A program made the position numbers and the translations under genes. Below, in pieces: positions 48,841-57,969 of a stretch of 64,000 bases of DNA. The notes under the pieces were generated by a model. It was not told the DNA's origin, searched no databases, and saw only the letters and a program-made list of their open reading frames with translations. The DNA comes from Gracilimonas sp040882225 (lineage in GTDB: Bacteria; Bacteroidota; Rhodothermia; Balneolales; Balneolaceae), in NCBI GenBank assembly GCA_040882225.1, contig JBBEBR010000019.1, forward strand, positions 9,538-73,537, given 5' to 3'. Position 1 is the stretch's first letter. Every line of letters begins with the position of its first letter.

Positions 48841-49365
48841 ATGCTCGATACCCTCATTCAATCTAAAACCCGTCTGAAGCTATTGCTTCGCTTTTTCCTG
48901 AACCCGGAAAGCAGTGCGTATTTGCGCGGACTGGCACAGGAGTTTGAGGAGAGCACCAACTCTGTACGCATAGAGCTGAATCGCTTTGAGGAAGCCGGCC
49001 TTATTGAGGCTCATAAATCCGGCAATAAAAAAATGTACAAAGTGAACACGAAGTTCCCTATGTTTGCCGAGCTCCAACGCATTGCTTTTAACCATTTTGG
49101 CATCGATAAAATACTGGAGCAGGTGGTACAGAAACTCGGGGATGTGCAGGCGGTTTATCTCACCGGAGACTTGGCGCGGGGACTGGATTCTTCTATCATC
49201 GATTTAAGCCTGATAGGAAATGACATTGACCGCCAGTTTTTGGCTAAAGCGGTGGAGAAAGCCGAGAAGATGATTGAGCGCAGAATTCGTACAATGGTTT
49301 TTAACCTGGACGAGGAAATTGTAATCGAGGAGCCGAAGCTGCTGATATATGGGAAAGAAGGGTGA
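48841..49365 (+). CDS. Winged-helix regulator with degenerate nucleotidyltransferase-like domain
   Basis: A 174-residue protein. Residues 1-75 form a winged helix (SKTRLKLLLRFFLNPESSAYLRGLAQEFEESTNSVRIELNRFEEAGLI). Residues 90-170 resemble a minimal nucleotidyltransferase: VQAVYLTGDLARGLDSSIIDLSLIG replaces the usual GSxARGxxxxxSDxDL, with GD in place of GS, so catalysis is doubtful. Such regulators sit at the head of polysaccharide loci in many Bacteroidota, and here the capsule genes follow. A role in capsule gene control is inferred from position. Confidence 0.75.
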   Translation: MLDTLIQSKTRLKLLLRFFLNPESSAYLRGLAQEFEESTNSVRIELNRFEEAGLIEAHKSGNKKMYKVNTKFPMFAELQRIAFNHFGIDKILEQVVQKLGDVQAVYLTGDLARGLDSSIIDLSLIGNDIDRQFLAKAVEKAEKMIERRIRTMVFNLDEEIVIEEPKLLIYGKEG

Positions 49366-49386
49366 TTCAAGATTTAAAATTCAAGA

Positions 49387-49948
49387 TTACGGCTTGTCTT
49401 TGCGAGGAGGCAATACCGTGTTGAAGTTCATAAATTCTAACGACGAAGCAATCTCCAGTAACCAATGATGAATGTTGAAATGAAACATAACAACGCTCTT
49501 TTTTGTCATCTTGAGCGAGAGGTAGCCAGCGAAGGAATATACAATAGATCGCGAAAGATCTCCGGGGTTGGAGGGGTTGATGACTCGGATAATGACCTCC
49601 TCTGTCTCCTCCTGAAGGAGGAGGACGCGTTGGTTGAGCCTGGAGTTTCGTGTTTCGAATTCCGAGGTGCGGGTTACGGCTTGTCTTTGCGAGGAGGCAA
49701 TACCGTGTTGAAGTTCATAAATTCTAACGACGAAGCAATCTCCAGTAACCAATGATGAATGTTGAAATGAAACATAACAACGCTCTTTTTTGTCATCTTG
49801 AGCGAGAGGTAGCCAGCGAAGGAATATACAATAGATCGCGAAAGATCTCCGGGGTTGGAGGGGTTGATGACTCGGATAATGACCTCCTCTGTCTCCTCCT
49901 GAAGGAGGAGGACGCGTTGGTTGAGCCTGGAGTTTCGTGTTTCGAATT
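49387..49948. repeat. Tandem duplication, 287-bp period
   Basis: 49387-49661 and 49674-49948 are near-identical copies starting TTACGGCTTGTCTTTGCGAG and ending GTTTCGAATT. Each contains a GTCATCTTGAGCGAGAGGTA-type element, GCGAAAGATCTCCGGGG and the GACCTCCTCTGTCTCCTCCT/GAAGGAGGAGGA inverted pair. No gene; frames across the copies repeat the same peptide and are an artefact. The region 49366-49988 otherwise only contains short AT-rich spacers. Confidence 0.9.
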
Positions 49949-49988
49949 ACTCAATACTAATTACTAAGTACTCACTACTAACAAAACA

Positions 49989-51485
49989 ATGAAAACCCTC
50001 CTCTACATAAGCCTGTTTAGTTGCATCAGCAGTGCGGTGATTGCCCAGGTGAGGAGTGGGGATGAGACGGCTGACTTTAAGCTGAAGGCGGGTACTATTT
50101 TTACTTCGAATGTGAGCGGCCTGAATAGCGAGCTGCCTTTTTGGCTGCATGCCAACCGGGATGGCACTATTGATCAGTCTTCTGCTAATGCCCTGTTGTA
50201 TGTTGACGGCTCTTCTTATTTATATAAAGGACGTGATTTTTCTGTAGAAACCGGCGGACGGTTCATTTCCCGCTACTCCGATGATTCTGCCATTAATTTT
50301 AATGAGCTGTATGTACATGCAACCGCATATAGTTTTAAGCTCTCTGCCGGCAGATTTATTGATCCGCTGGCATCCAAGGAAGACGAACTTTCTACGGGTT
50401 CATTTATGATCAGCCGTAATGCGACACCTATTCCCAAAGTCGCTTTTTATACGGACGGCTTTACCGGCGTGCCGGGCACACAGGGTATCATCCGTTACAA
50501 CGCGCTTTTTGCACACGGATGGTTTGAAGATGACCGATATGTGCAAAGCCCTTACCTCCACCAAAAATATTTTTACCTGAGTATTAAATACGCTTTTTTT
50601 GATGCCGTAGGCGGAATTGTTCATAATGTGCAATGGGCGGGAGAAAGTCAGAATCCGAATGTTGGACAACTTCCTTCGGGATGGGATACGTTTTCAACAG
50701 TGGTTTTTGCAAGGGGTTCAAAGAATGAAGATGCACCCGGTGGCGAGCAAACTAATGCCGTGGGTAACTCCGTGGCCGCCTATGATTTCAGCCTGGGGCT
50801 GTTCTTTAAAGATTTTGACATGCGCGCCTACCGCCTTTTTTACCTCGAAGATAAAGTCTCCACACGCTTCCGGAGTCCCTGGGACGGAGTCTGGGGCTTG
50901 ACCATAAAGCCGAAAAATATCCCACTCGTTAAAAACTTTCTTTGGGAACATATAAATACCAAACGGCAGGATTCCTTTGATTTTGAACCTTATGGAACCT
51001 CCCGATATTATAACAATTTTATTTACAGAACCGGCTGGACCTACAACCGCAGGGTAATTGGGAATCCATTGTTGTTATCCGATGGGGCTGATGGGTCCGA
51101 TGATTACCCGGTGTACAACAATATTATTATTGGCCACCATTTTGGGATATCAGGTAGTTTATTAGCTGATATAAATTTTACCATTAAATACACCTTTACA
51201 AGAAATTACGGGGTTTTTGAGGAGCAGATAATCACTCAATATCATTATTCCGAGTGCAGTGATATACCCGACACAATTTGTGCAGACTTACGGCCTTTGG
51301 AAGAGGTGAAGAAAATAAATCACTCCTTTATTCTCGAAGTGAGTTCTACTATTCCGAATAATGAATCCATAAAGTACGGGGTTTCTTTAACCTCTGATTT
51401 TGGTGAATTGTATGGTGATCGGTTGGGTTTGATGGTGAATTTGGAATGGGAAATTCAAGATTTAAAATTAAGGATTAAAGATTGA
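49989..51485 (+). CDS. Wzi-family capsule assembly protein
   Basis: A 498-residue outer-membrane barrel with a signal peptide (ending VIAQ), LPFWLHANRDGTID, VETGGRFISRYSDDSAINFNELYVHATAYSFKLSAGRF and many aromatic-rich strands, matching the capsule assembly Wzi family, which anchors capsule at the cell surface. The last 11 residues EIQDLKLRIKD are encoded by an intergenic TTCAAGATTTAAAATT-type repeat, so the original C-terminal strand end has been replaced or extended by repeat DNA. It opens the polysaccharide locus after the 287-bp duplication. Confidence 0.85.
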   Translation: MKTLLYISLFSCISSAVIAQVRSGDETADFKLKAGTIFTSNVSGLNSELPFWLHANRDGTIDQSSANALLYVDGSSYLYKGRDFSVETGGRFISRYSDDSAINFNELYVHATAYSFKLSAGRFIDPLASKEDELSTGSFMISRNATPIPKVAFYTDGFTGVPGTQGIIRYNALFAHGWFEDDRYVQSPYLHQKYFYLSIKYAFFDAVGGIVHNVQWAGESQNPNVGQLPSGWDTFSTVVFARGSKNEDAPGGEQTNAVGNSVAAYDFSLGLFFKDFDMRAYRLFYLEDKVSTRFRSPWDGVWGLTIKPKNIPLVKNFLWEHINTKRQDSFDFEPYGTSRYYNNFIYRTGWTYNRRVIGNPLLLSDGADGSDDYPVYNNIIIGHHFGISGSLLADINFTIKYTFTRNYGVFEEQIITQYHYSECSDIPDTICADLRPLEEVKKINHSFILEVSSTIPNNESIKYGVSLTSDFGELYGDRLGLMVNLEWEIQDLKLRIKD

Positions 51486-51498
51486 AACAACATAGCAA

Positions 51499-52440
51499 CA
51501 CCCTCTTTTGTCATCTTGAGCGCACAGAAAGTAGCGAAGGAATACACACTATATCGCGAAAGATCTCCGGGGATGCAAGGGTTAATGGCTTGAATAATGA
51601 TTTGGGAGCTCGTTCAAAGAATAATGACCTCCTCTGTCTCCTCCATGGGAAGAGATTAAAGATTAAAGATTCAAGATTTAAGATTCCATGTCATCCTGAG
51701 CATACCTGCGAAGGATCTTTGCCTTTGATGGAACGAAGGCTTACTCCAAACAGGGAAAACAACAAAGCACCACTCCCTTGTCATCTTGAGCGTACAATAG
51801 CTAGCGAAGGCAAGGAAAGTAGGACGCCAAAGATCTCCGGGGATGCAAGGGTTAATGGCTTGAATAATGATTTGGGAGCTCGTTCAAAGAATAATGACCT
51901 CCTCTGTCTCCTCCATGNNNNNNNNNNNNNNNNNNNNNNNNNNNNNNNNNNNNNNNNNNNNNNNNNNNNNNNNNNNNNNNNNNNNNNNNNNNNNNNNNNN
52001 NNNNNNNNNNNNNNNNNAAGGCAAGGAAAGTAGGACGCCAAAGATCTCCGGGGATGCAAGGGTTAATGGCTTAAATAATGATTTGGGAGCTCGTTCAAAG
52101 AATAATGACCTCCTCTGTCTCCTCCATGGGAAGAGATTAAAGATTAAAGATTCAAGATTTAAGATTCCATGTCATCCTGAGCATACCTGCGAAGGATCTT
52201 TGCCTTTGATGGAACGAAGGCTTACTCCAAACAGGGAAAACAACAAAGCACCACTCCCTTGTCATCTTGAGCGTACAATAGCTAGCGAAGGCAAGGAAAG
52301 TAGGACGCCAAAGATCTCCGGGGATGCAAGGGTTAATGGCTTAAATAATGATTTGGGAGCTCGTTCAAAGAATAATGACCTCCTCTGTCTCCTCCTGAAG
52401 GAGGAGGACTCGTTGGTTGAGTCTGGGGTCTCGTGTTGCG
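51499..52440. repeat. Tandem array of about 270-bp GTCATC-family units with an assembly gap
   Basis: AAGATCTCCGGGGATGCAAG recurs at about 51560, 51832, 52041 and 52311; the last two are 270 bp apart. Each unit has GTCATCTTGAGCG, TTCGTTCAAAGAATAATGAC-like and CTCCTCTGTCTCCTCC segments, GATTAAAGATTAAAGATT spacers and GTCATCCTGAGC-GAAGGATCTTTGCC. Frames across the array encode repetitive peptides and are not genes. The array separates wzi from wbpA. Confidence 0.9.
51918..52017. other. Assembly gap (100 N)
   Basis: Placeholder of exactly 100 N inside the 270-bp tandem array; copy number of the array is therefore unknown. Confidence 0.97.
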
Positions 52441-52503
52441 GAGTTCGGGTATCGGGTTGCGAGTCGCGAAAGAACAATTAATAAAAAAAATAAAAATACA
52501 TTC

Positions 52504-53835
52504 ATGGGTATAGATAATCTGCTCACAAAAATAGAGCAAAAAGAATTCAAAATCGGAATCGTGGGTTTGGGGTACGTCGGTCTGCCGCTTATGTGGACTT
52601 TTCACAAAGTAGGAATGCCGGTTATTGGCTACGATATTGACCGGAGTAAAGTCGATAACCTGAATAAAGGCATTCCATACATCAAGCATTTGGGCACGGA
52701 GATGATGGAGACCCTCGCTAAATCTGACCGCTGCGATGCCACCACTGATTTCACCCGACTTTCCGAAGCCGATGCTATTCTGATGTGTGTGCCCACTCCG
52801 CTGGACGAGCACCGCGAGCCGGATATGAGTTATGTGGAAAAAACCACGGAAACTGTAAGCAAGTACCTGCGCAAAGGTCAGCTGGTGATTCTTGAAAGCA
52901 CCACATGGCCGGGGACAACGGAAGAGCTGATGATTCCTATCCTGGAAGAAAACTCAGGATTAAAAGCCGGAACAGATTTTTATGTCGCCTACAGCCCCGA
53001 ACGGGAAGACCCTGGTAATCCGGACTTTAATACGGCCAAAATACCAAAAGTAGTAGGTGCACATGGGGAAGAGGCTTTGAAATTAGCCCTGGCTATGTAC
53101 GATACCGCCATTGTGCAGACCGTTCCGGTTTCTGACTGCAAGACCGCCGAAGCTGTTAAGCTGACCGAAAATATCTTTCGCTCGGTAAATATAGCGCTGG
53201 TAAATGAGCTGAAAGTGGTATTTGAAGCTATGGGAATAAATGTACACGAAGTCCTTGATGCGGCGGCAACCAAACCCTTCGGTTTTATGAAATTCACACC
53301 CGGACCCGGACTGGGAGGGCACTGTATTCCCATTGATCCTTTTTACCTGACCTGGAAAGCCCGCGAGTTTGAAAAGAACACCCGCTTTATTGAACTGGCC
53401 GGAGAGGTAAATACCGATATGCCCCACTACGTATTAGAGCGCACCATCCTTGCGATGAACGAGCACCGGAAAGCAATGAAAGGCTCAAAAATATTGGTCA
53501 TTGGATTAGCCTATAAACCGGACGTAGATGACATGCGGGAATCTCCCACGTTTAAGATTTTTGATCTGCTAAAAGGTGTGGGAGCAGAAATTGACTATTA
53601 CGATCCTTTCATCCCCAAAATCTGGCCAACACGAGAACACGCCGAGTATACAGGAAAGGAATCCATCAACTGGAATAAAGAAACGGTCTCTTCCTACGAT
53701 GCGGTAGTAATCTCCACTAACCATTCTGCTATTGACTATGCAGAGTTAGCCGGCTGGTCTAATTGTATCATAGACACCAGAAACGCGATGAAAGACGTGA
53801 AGCAAAAAAATAACTTTCATATTTGGAAAGCATAA
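52504..53835 (+). CDS. wbpA: UDP-N-acetylglucosamine 6-dehydrogenase (WbpA-like nucleotide sugar dehydrogenase)
   Basis: A 443-residue UDP-sugar dehydrogenase. Marks are the NAD loop IVGLGYVGLPL, VPTPLDEHREPDMSYV, ESTTWPGTTEEL, YSPEREDPGN, the catalytic GLGGHCIPIDPFYL (active Cys) and GLAYKPDVDDMRESP. These fit the WbpA/WbpO group that oxidises UDP-GlcNAc to UDP-GlcNAc-uronate. An upstream in-frame start runs into repeat DNA, so ATG 52504 is chosen. It precedes WbpB- and WbpE-like genes by 4 bp and more, forming the UDP-2,3-diaminoglucuronate route. Confidence 0.9.
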   Translation: MGIDNLLTKIEQKEFKIGIVGLGYVGLPLMWTFHKVGMPVIGYDIDRSKVDNLNKGIPYIKHLGTEMMETLAKSDRCDATTDFTRLSEADAILMCVPTPLDEHREPDMSYVEKTTETVSKYLRKGQLVILESTTWPGTTEELMIPILEENSGLKAGTDFYVAYSPEREDPGNPDFNTAKIPKVVGAHGEEALKLALAMYDTAIVQTVPVSDCKTAEAVKLTENIFRSVNIALVNELKVVFEAMGINVHEVLDAAATKPFGFMKFTPGPGLGGHCIPIDPFYLTWKAREFEKNTRFIELAGEVNTDMPHYVLERTILAMNEHRKAMKGSKILVIGLAYKPDVDDMRESPTFKIFDLLKGVGAEIDYYDPFIPKIWPTREHAEYTGKESINWNKETVSSYDAVVISTNHSAIDYAELAGWSNCIIDTRNAMKDVKQKNNFHIWKA

Positions 53836-53839
53836 TAAA

Positions 53840-54805
53840 ATGAAAAATTTTGCACTTACCGGATTAGCCGGTTATATAGCACCGCGACATTTACAAGCCA
53901 TTAAAGATACTGGAAACCAGTTAGTAGCAGCAGTTGATTCTCATGACAGTGTGGGTATTATTGACAGTTACTTTCCAAATGCCAGTTTCTTTACAGAGTA
54001 TGAACGTTTTGATCGGCATTTAGAGAAAAACAGAAGAGCAAAAAGTGGCGAAGCGATAGATTACCTCTCGGTATGTGCCCCTAATCATTTACATGATGCA
54101 CATATTCGAACGGCGTTACGTGTTGGGGCAGATGCTATTTGCGAGAAGCCATTGGTGCTGAACCCGTGGAACCTGGATATATTGGAGGAACTGGAAGAAG
54201 AATATAAGCAGCGGGTATGGACCATCCTTCAGCTAAGAGTTCATCCATCTCTTATTGAGTTGAAAAAGAAACTCACTGCTAATCAAAACGGGAAAAGACA
54301 TAAGATAAAGTTGTCTTATATAACCTCTCGTGGCCTGTGGTATCACTATTCCTGGAAGGGTGATGAGGAGAAGTCTGGAGGAATAGGTACAAATATCGGC
54401 GTTCATTTCTTTGACATGTTGATGTGGCTTTTTGGCCCTGCTCAGACTATAGAACTTTATGTTCGTGAAAAAAACAGGATGGGCGGATTTCTGGAACTTC
54501 CCAATGCCGATGTAGAATGGTTTTTATCATTGGAACCTGAGGATATACCCAATAAAGCTGAAGGACAAACAACTTTCAGATCTATTAGTGTAGATGAGGA
54601 AGAAATTGAGTTCAGTGGTGGCTTTACGGATCTGCATACGCGTGTCTATGAAGAAACAGTCGCTGGAAACGGATTCAGTTTAGAAGATGCACGGCCATCT
54701 ATTGAGCTGGTTCATAAATTACGAACCATGCCTTTGAAAAAGAATCCGAGTGGGTTGGTACATCCAAGCATTGAGAAATTAAAGATTAAAGATTTAAGAT
54801 TATGA
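53840..54805 (+). CDS. wbpB: Gfo/Idh/MocA oxidoreductase, WbpB/WlbA-like
   Basis: A 321-residue oxidoreductase: KNFALTGLAGYIAPRHLQAI at the N terminus is the WlbA-type NAD strand, followed by LSVCAPNHLHDAHI, the catalytic CEKPLVLNPW and GGIGTNIGVHFFDMLMWLFG. WbpB oxidises the C3 of UDP-GlcNAc-uronate so that WbpE can aminate it. It starts 4 bp after wbpA. Its last residues (KLKIKDLRL) are encoded by AT-rich repeat sequence (54776-54805), like the end of the Wzi gene. Confidence 0.88.
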   Translation: MKNFALTGLAGYIAPRHLQAIKDTGNQLVAAVDSHDSVGIIDSYFPNASFFTEYERFDRHLEKNRRAKSGEAIDYLSVCAPNHLHDAHIRTALRVGADAICEKPLVLNPWNLDILEELEEEYKQRVWTILQLRVHPSLIELKKKLTANQNGKRHKIKLSYITSRGLWYHYSWKGDEEKSGGIGTNIGVHFFDMLMWLFGPAQTIELYVREKNRMGGFLELPNADVEWFLSLEPEDIPNKAEGQTTFRSISVDEEEIEFSGGFTDLHTRVYEETVAGNGFSLEDARPSIELVHKLRTMPLKKNPSGLVHPSIEKLKIKDLRL

Positions 54806-54909
54806 ATGGGGTGAATGTTCATTATTCCCAACACATATTATTAAGCAATCCGGTTTTATCTGAACTCTTCTAATTTTTCATCTTTAATTTTAAATTTTTC
54901 ATTCTCTAT

Positions 54910-56004
54910 ATGGAATTCATCGATTTAAATACTCAATACCGTCTTTACCAAAAAGAAATTGATGCCCGCATGCGTGCTGTTATGGATCACGGGCAATATA
55001 TAATGGGTCCTGAAGTAACAGAGCTTGAAGGAGTACTGGCAGAATATGTTGGGGTAAAACACTGCATCACAGTAGCAAACGGCACGGATAGTTTAGAGAT
55101 CGCTTTAAGAGCGTTGAATATTGGTCCCGGCGATGAAGTAATCACGGTTCCTTTTTCCTGGATAAGTACCGCAGAAGTAATTGCGGCGGTAGGAGCAAGG
55201 CCGGTTTTTATAGACATAGAACCGGATACGTTTAATATGGATGTGGCTCTGCTGGAAGCTGCCATTACTGATAACACCAAGGCTATTATGCCGGTGGGTT
55301 TATTCGGGCAAATGCCGGATTTGGAGCGTATTAATGCCATCGCTGAAAAGCATGATTTTGCAGTCATAGAAGATGCCGCGCAAAGCTTTGGAGCCACCCG
55401 GAATGGTAAAAGAAGCTGTGGCGCCTCATTAATTGGAAGCACTTCATTTTTTCCGGCAAAACCATTGGGTTGCTATGGAGACGGAGGCGCTTTATTTACA
55501 GACGATGATACTTTGGCCGAAACCATGAAAGCCATTCGTTCTCACGGCGGAGTTAAAAGGCACCACCATACGCATATTGGAATGAATGGGAGATTTGATA
55601 CACTGCAAGCTGCCGTAATCTTAGGAAAATGGCCGCATTTTGAGGATGAGGTAAAAGCAAGAAGAGAGATTGGCGGCAGGTACAGTGAGTTGCTTAAAGA
55701 TATTGCAACCACTCCAAAAGTTGCGGAGGGCAATACACACGTTTATGCCCAATACACTATTCGCGTGGATGAAAATAAACGGGATGAAGTGGTAGAGAAA
55801 CTCAAAGAAGCCGGAATTCCGGTCGGAGTGTATTACCCAAAATGTTTCCACGAACAGCCGATATTTGAATATTTGGGATATGAGTACGGTGATTTTCCGG
55901 AATCGGAGAAGGCTAGCCGTGAAGTGCTGAGTTTGCCGATGCATCCGTTTTTGGATGGAGAAGAACATAATTTAGTTATAACAAATTTGAAGAGTATTAT
56001 ATGA
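54910..56004 (+). CDS. wbpE: DegT/DnrJ/EryC1 aminotransferase, WbpE-like
   Basis: A 364-residue PLP-dependent sugar aminotransferase. MEFIDLNTQYRLYQKEIDARM and GPEVTELEGVLAEYVG open the fold; VIEDAAQSFGA contacts PLP; the Schiff-base lysine is in TSFFPAKPLGCYGDGGA; HHHTHIGMNGRFDTLQAA follows. It would transfer an amino group to C3 of the 3-keto sugar, giving UDP-2-acetamido-3-amino-glucuronate. The N-acetyltransferase WbpD that normally sits with these genes is not present. Its last 4 bp overlap rfbB. Confidence 0.88.
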   Translation: MEFIDLNTQYRLYQKEIDARMRAVMDHGQYIMGPEVTELEGVLAEYVGVKHCITVANGTDSLEIALRALNIGPGDEVITVPFSWISTAEVIAAVGARPVFIDIEPDTFNMDVALLEAAITDNTKAIMPVGLFGQMPDLERINAIAEKHDFAVIEDAAQSFGATRNGKRSCGASLIGSTSFFPAKPLGCYGDGGALFTDDDTLAETMKAIRSHGGVKRHHHTHIGMNGRFDTLQAAVILGKWPHFEDEVKARREIGGRYSELLKDIATTPKVAEGNTHVYAQYTIRVDENKRDEVVEKLKEAGIPVGVYYPKCFHEQPIFEYLGYEYGDFPESEKASREVLSLPMHPFLDGEEHNLVITNLKSII

Positions 56005-57047
56005 AGATAATAGTAACAGGCGGCGCAGGCTTCATAGGATCGGCTTTAGTTCGATTAATCATTAACCAAACCGGGCATCAGGTTTTAAATATTGACAAAC
56101 TTACCTATGCCGGACATTTAGAATCCCTTACTTCTGTAGCCGATTCCGAAAGATATACCTTCGAAAAAGCGGATATTTGTGACGCGGCAGAGATGCAGCG
56201 AATTTTCACGGAATACCAGCCTGATGCGATCATGCATCTTGCGGCAGAATCTCATGTGGATCGTTCTATAGATGGTTCAGCGGAATTCATAAAAACCAAT
56301 GTGAATGGTACTCATGCCTTGCTTGAGACCTCCAAGAGTTACTGGAATTCTTTGAAAGAAAATAAAAAAGAGAATTTCCGCTTTCTGCACGTTTCCACAG
56401 ATGAAGTGTATGGCGAATTAGGCGAAACCGGCTTTTTCACAGAAGAAACTCCTTACGATCCCCGATCTCCCTATTCATCCAGCAAAGCCTCTTCCGATCA
56501 TTTGGTTCGTGCCTGGCATCATACCTATGGCTTGCCAACCATGATCACGAATTGTTCAAATAATTACGGCCCCTACCAGTTTCCCGAAAAGCTAATTCCT
56601 GTGGTGATATTAAAAGCTTTACAAGGAAAAGATATACCGGTGTATGGAACAGGCGAGAATGTACGGGACTGGCTTTACGTAGATGATCACGCGAAGGCAT
56701 TATTGAAAGTAGTGGAAACCGGACAGCTCGGCGAAACCTATAACATCGGCGGTCACAACGAAAAGCAAAATATAGATGTAGTACACACCATTTGTGATAC
56801 ACTAAATGACTTGGTTCCCAAAGATCAAAACTACAGAAGCCAGATCACTTTCGTAACCGACCGTCCCGGTCACGATTTCCGCTACGCCATCGATGCCTCC
56901 AAGATCGAACACGAATTAGGCTGGACACCCGAGGAAACTTTTGACAGTGGTATCAAGAAAACTGTTCAGTGGTATCTTGATAATATCGATTGGTGTGAAG
57001 CGGTCACCGCAAATAATTACGACCTTGAAAGACTTGGAACAGCTTAA
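56001..57047 (+). CDS. rfbB: dTDP-glucose 4,6-dehydratase
   Basis: A 348-residue extended SDR. It has the NAD loop VTGGAGFIGSALVR, HLAAESHVDRSIDG, the catalytic STDEVYGELG and SPYSSSKASSDHLVRAWHHTYGLPT (Tyr and Lys of YxxxK), NNYGPYQFPEKLIP and VRDWLYVDDH. It converts dTDP-glucose to dTDP-4-keto-6-deoxyglucose. The start overlaps the wbpE stop by 4 bp. With rfbA next and a VioA-like aminotransferase later, it probably feeds a dTDP-4-amino-4,6-dideoxysugar; rfbC and rfbD for rhamnose are not here. Confidence 0.94.
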   Translation: MKIIVTGGAGFIGSALVRLIINQTGHQVLNIDKLTYAGHLESLTSVADSERYTFEKADICDAAEMQRIFTEYQPDAIMHLAAESHVDRSIDGSAEFIKTNVNGTHALLETSKSYWNSLKENKKENFRFLHVSTDEVYGELGETGFFTEETPYDPRSPYSSSKASSDHLVRAWHHTYGLPTMITNCSNNYGPYQFPEKLIPVVILKALQGKDIPVYGTGENVRDWLYVDDHAKALLKVVETGQLGETYNIGGHNEKQNIDVVHTICDTLNDLVPKDQNYRSQITFVTDRPGHDFRYAIDASKIEHELGWTPEETFDSGIKKTVQWYLDNIDWCEAVTANNYDLERLGTA

Positions 57048-57087
57048 ATAATTCAAAATTCAAAATTTCTAATTCAAAATTTCCAAA

Positions 57088-57969
57088 ATGAAAGGAATAA
57101 TACTCGCAGGCGGCTCAGGCACTCGTCTATACCCCGTCACCAAAGCCATTAGCAAGCAATTAATGCCGGTATATGATAAGCCGATGATCTATTATCCATT
57201 GTCAGTCTTGATGCTTGCCGGAATACGAGAGATCTTAATTATTACCACACCCGAAGACAACGACAGCTTCAAACGCCTTTTAGGTGATGGTTCTGAATGG
57301 GGTATTGAGTTATCCTATGCGGTACAGCCGAGCCCTGACGGACTGGCACAGGCCTTTATTATTGGGGAAGATTTTATAGGTAATGATGATGTATGCCTGA
57401 TTTTGGGCGATAATATTTTTTATGGGCAAGGCTTCGGGAGGAAACTAGAAGAAACCGTTGTCAACTTAAATGGTGCTACTGTTTTTGGATATCGGGTAAG
57501 TGATCCCGAACGGTTCGGAGTGGTAGAAATTGATAAAGAGCAGAAAGCACTTTCTATTGAGGAAAAGCCGGAAAAACCGAAAAGCAATTTGGCGGTAACC
57601 GGCCTGTATTTTTATGATAACCGCGTGGTAGATATAGCCAAAAATGTAAAACCCTCTGCCAGGGGCGAACTGGAAATTACCTCCGTAAACCAAAGATATT
57701 TAGAACTGGATGCTCTGCATGTACAGGTGCTTGGCCGGGGTTATGCCTGGCTGGATACCGGAACGCATGATGCAATGATGGAAGCGGCTCAGTATGTAGA
57801 AATTATTGAAAGAAGACAGGGATATAAAATAGCTTGTCTGGAAGAAATTGCCTGGCGCCAAAATTGGATTACGACAGAACAAGTTTTGGTATTGGCAGAT
57901 GGACTTAAAAAAAATGGTTATGGTCAATATTTAAAGAGGTTAACAGAGTTACATGTCTCTAACCAATAA
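57088..57969 (+). CDS. rfbA: Glucose-1-phosphate thymidylyltransferase
   Basis: A 293-residue nucleotidyltransferase with GIILAGGSGTRLYPVTKAIS, KQLMPVYDKPMIYYPLSVLM, GDGSEWGIELSYAVQPSPDGLAQAF, LILGDNIFYG and SARGELEITSVN. It makes dTDP-glucose from dTTP and glucose-1-phosphate. The spacer from rfbB consists of repeated AATTCAAAATT-type sequence. Its 3' end overlaps the flippase gene by 17 bp. Confidence 0.95.
   Translation: MKGIILAGGSGTRLYPVTKAISKQLMPVYDKPMIYYPLSVLMLAGIREILIITTPEDNDSFKRLLGDGSEWGIELSYAVQPSPDGLAQAFIIGEDFIGNDDVCLILGDNIFYGQGFGRKLEETVVNLNGATVFGYRVSDPERFGVVEIDKEQKALSIEEKPEKPKSNLAVTGLYFYDNRVVDIAKNVKPSARGELEITSVNQRYLELDALHVQVLGRGYAWLDTGTHDAMMEAAQYVEIIERRQGYKIACLEEIAWRQNWITTEQVLVLADGLKKNGYGQYLKRLTELHVSNQ

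Noticed and set aside
49465..49967. Two consecutive frames giving nearly the same 70-95-residue protein
   Set aside because: They are simply the two copies of the 287-bp tandem duplication; the peptide has no recognisable character.
46806..49990. tRNA or other structured RNA genes among the hairpins
   Set aside because: The hairpins are simple inverted repeats; no cloverleaf or conserved RNA-family signature was recognised in the window.
51482..52481. Long open frames through the repeat array before wbpA
   Set aside because: They cross the N gap and encode the same peptide repeatedly from GTCATC-family repeats; no start signal or family resemblance.
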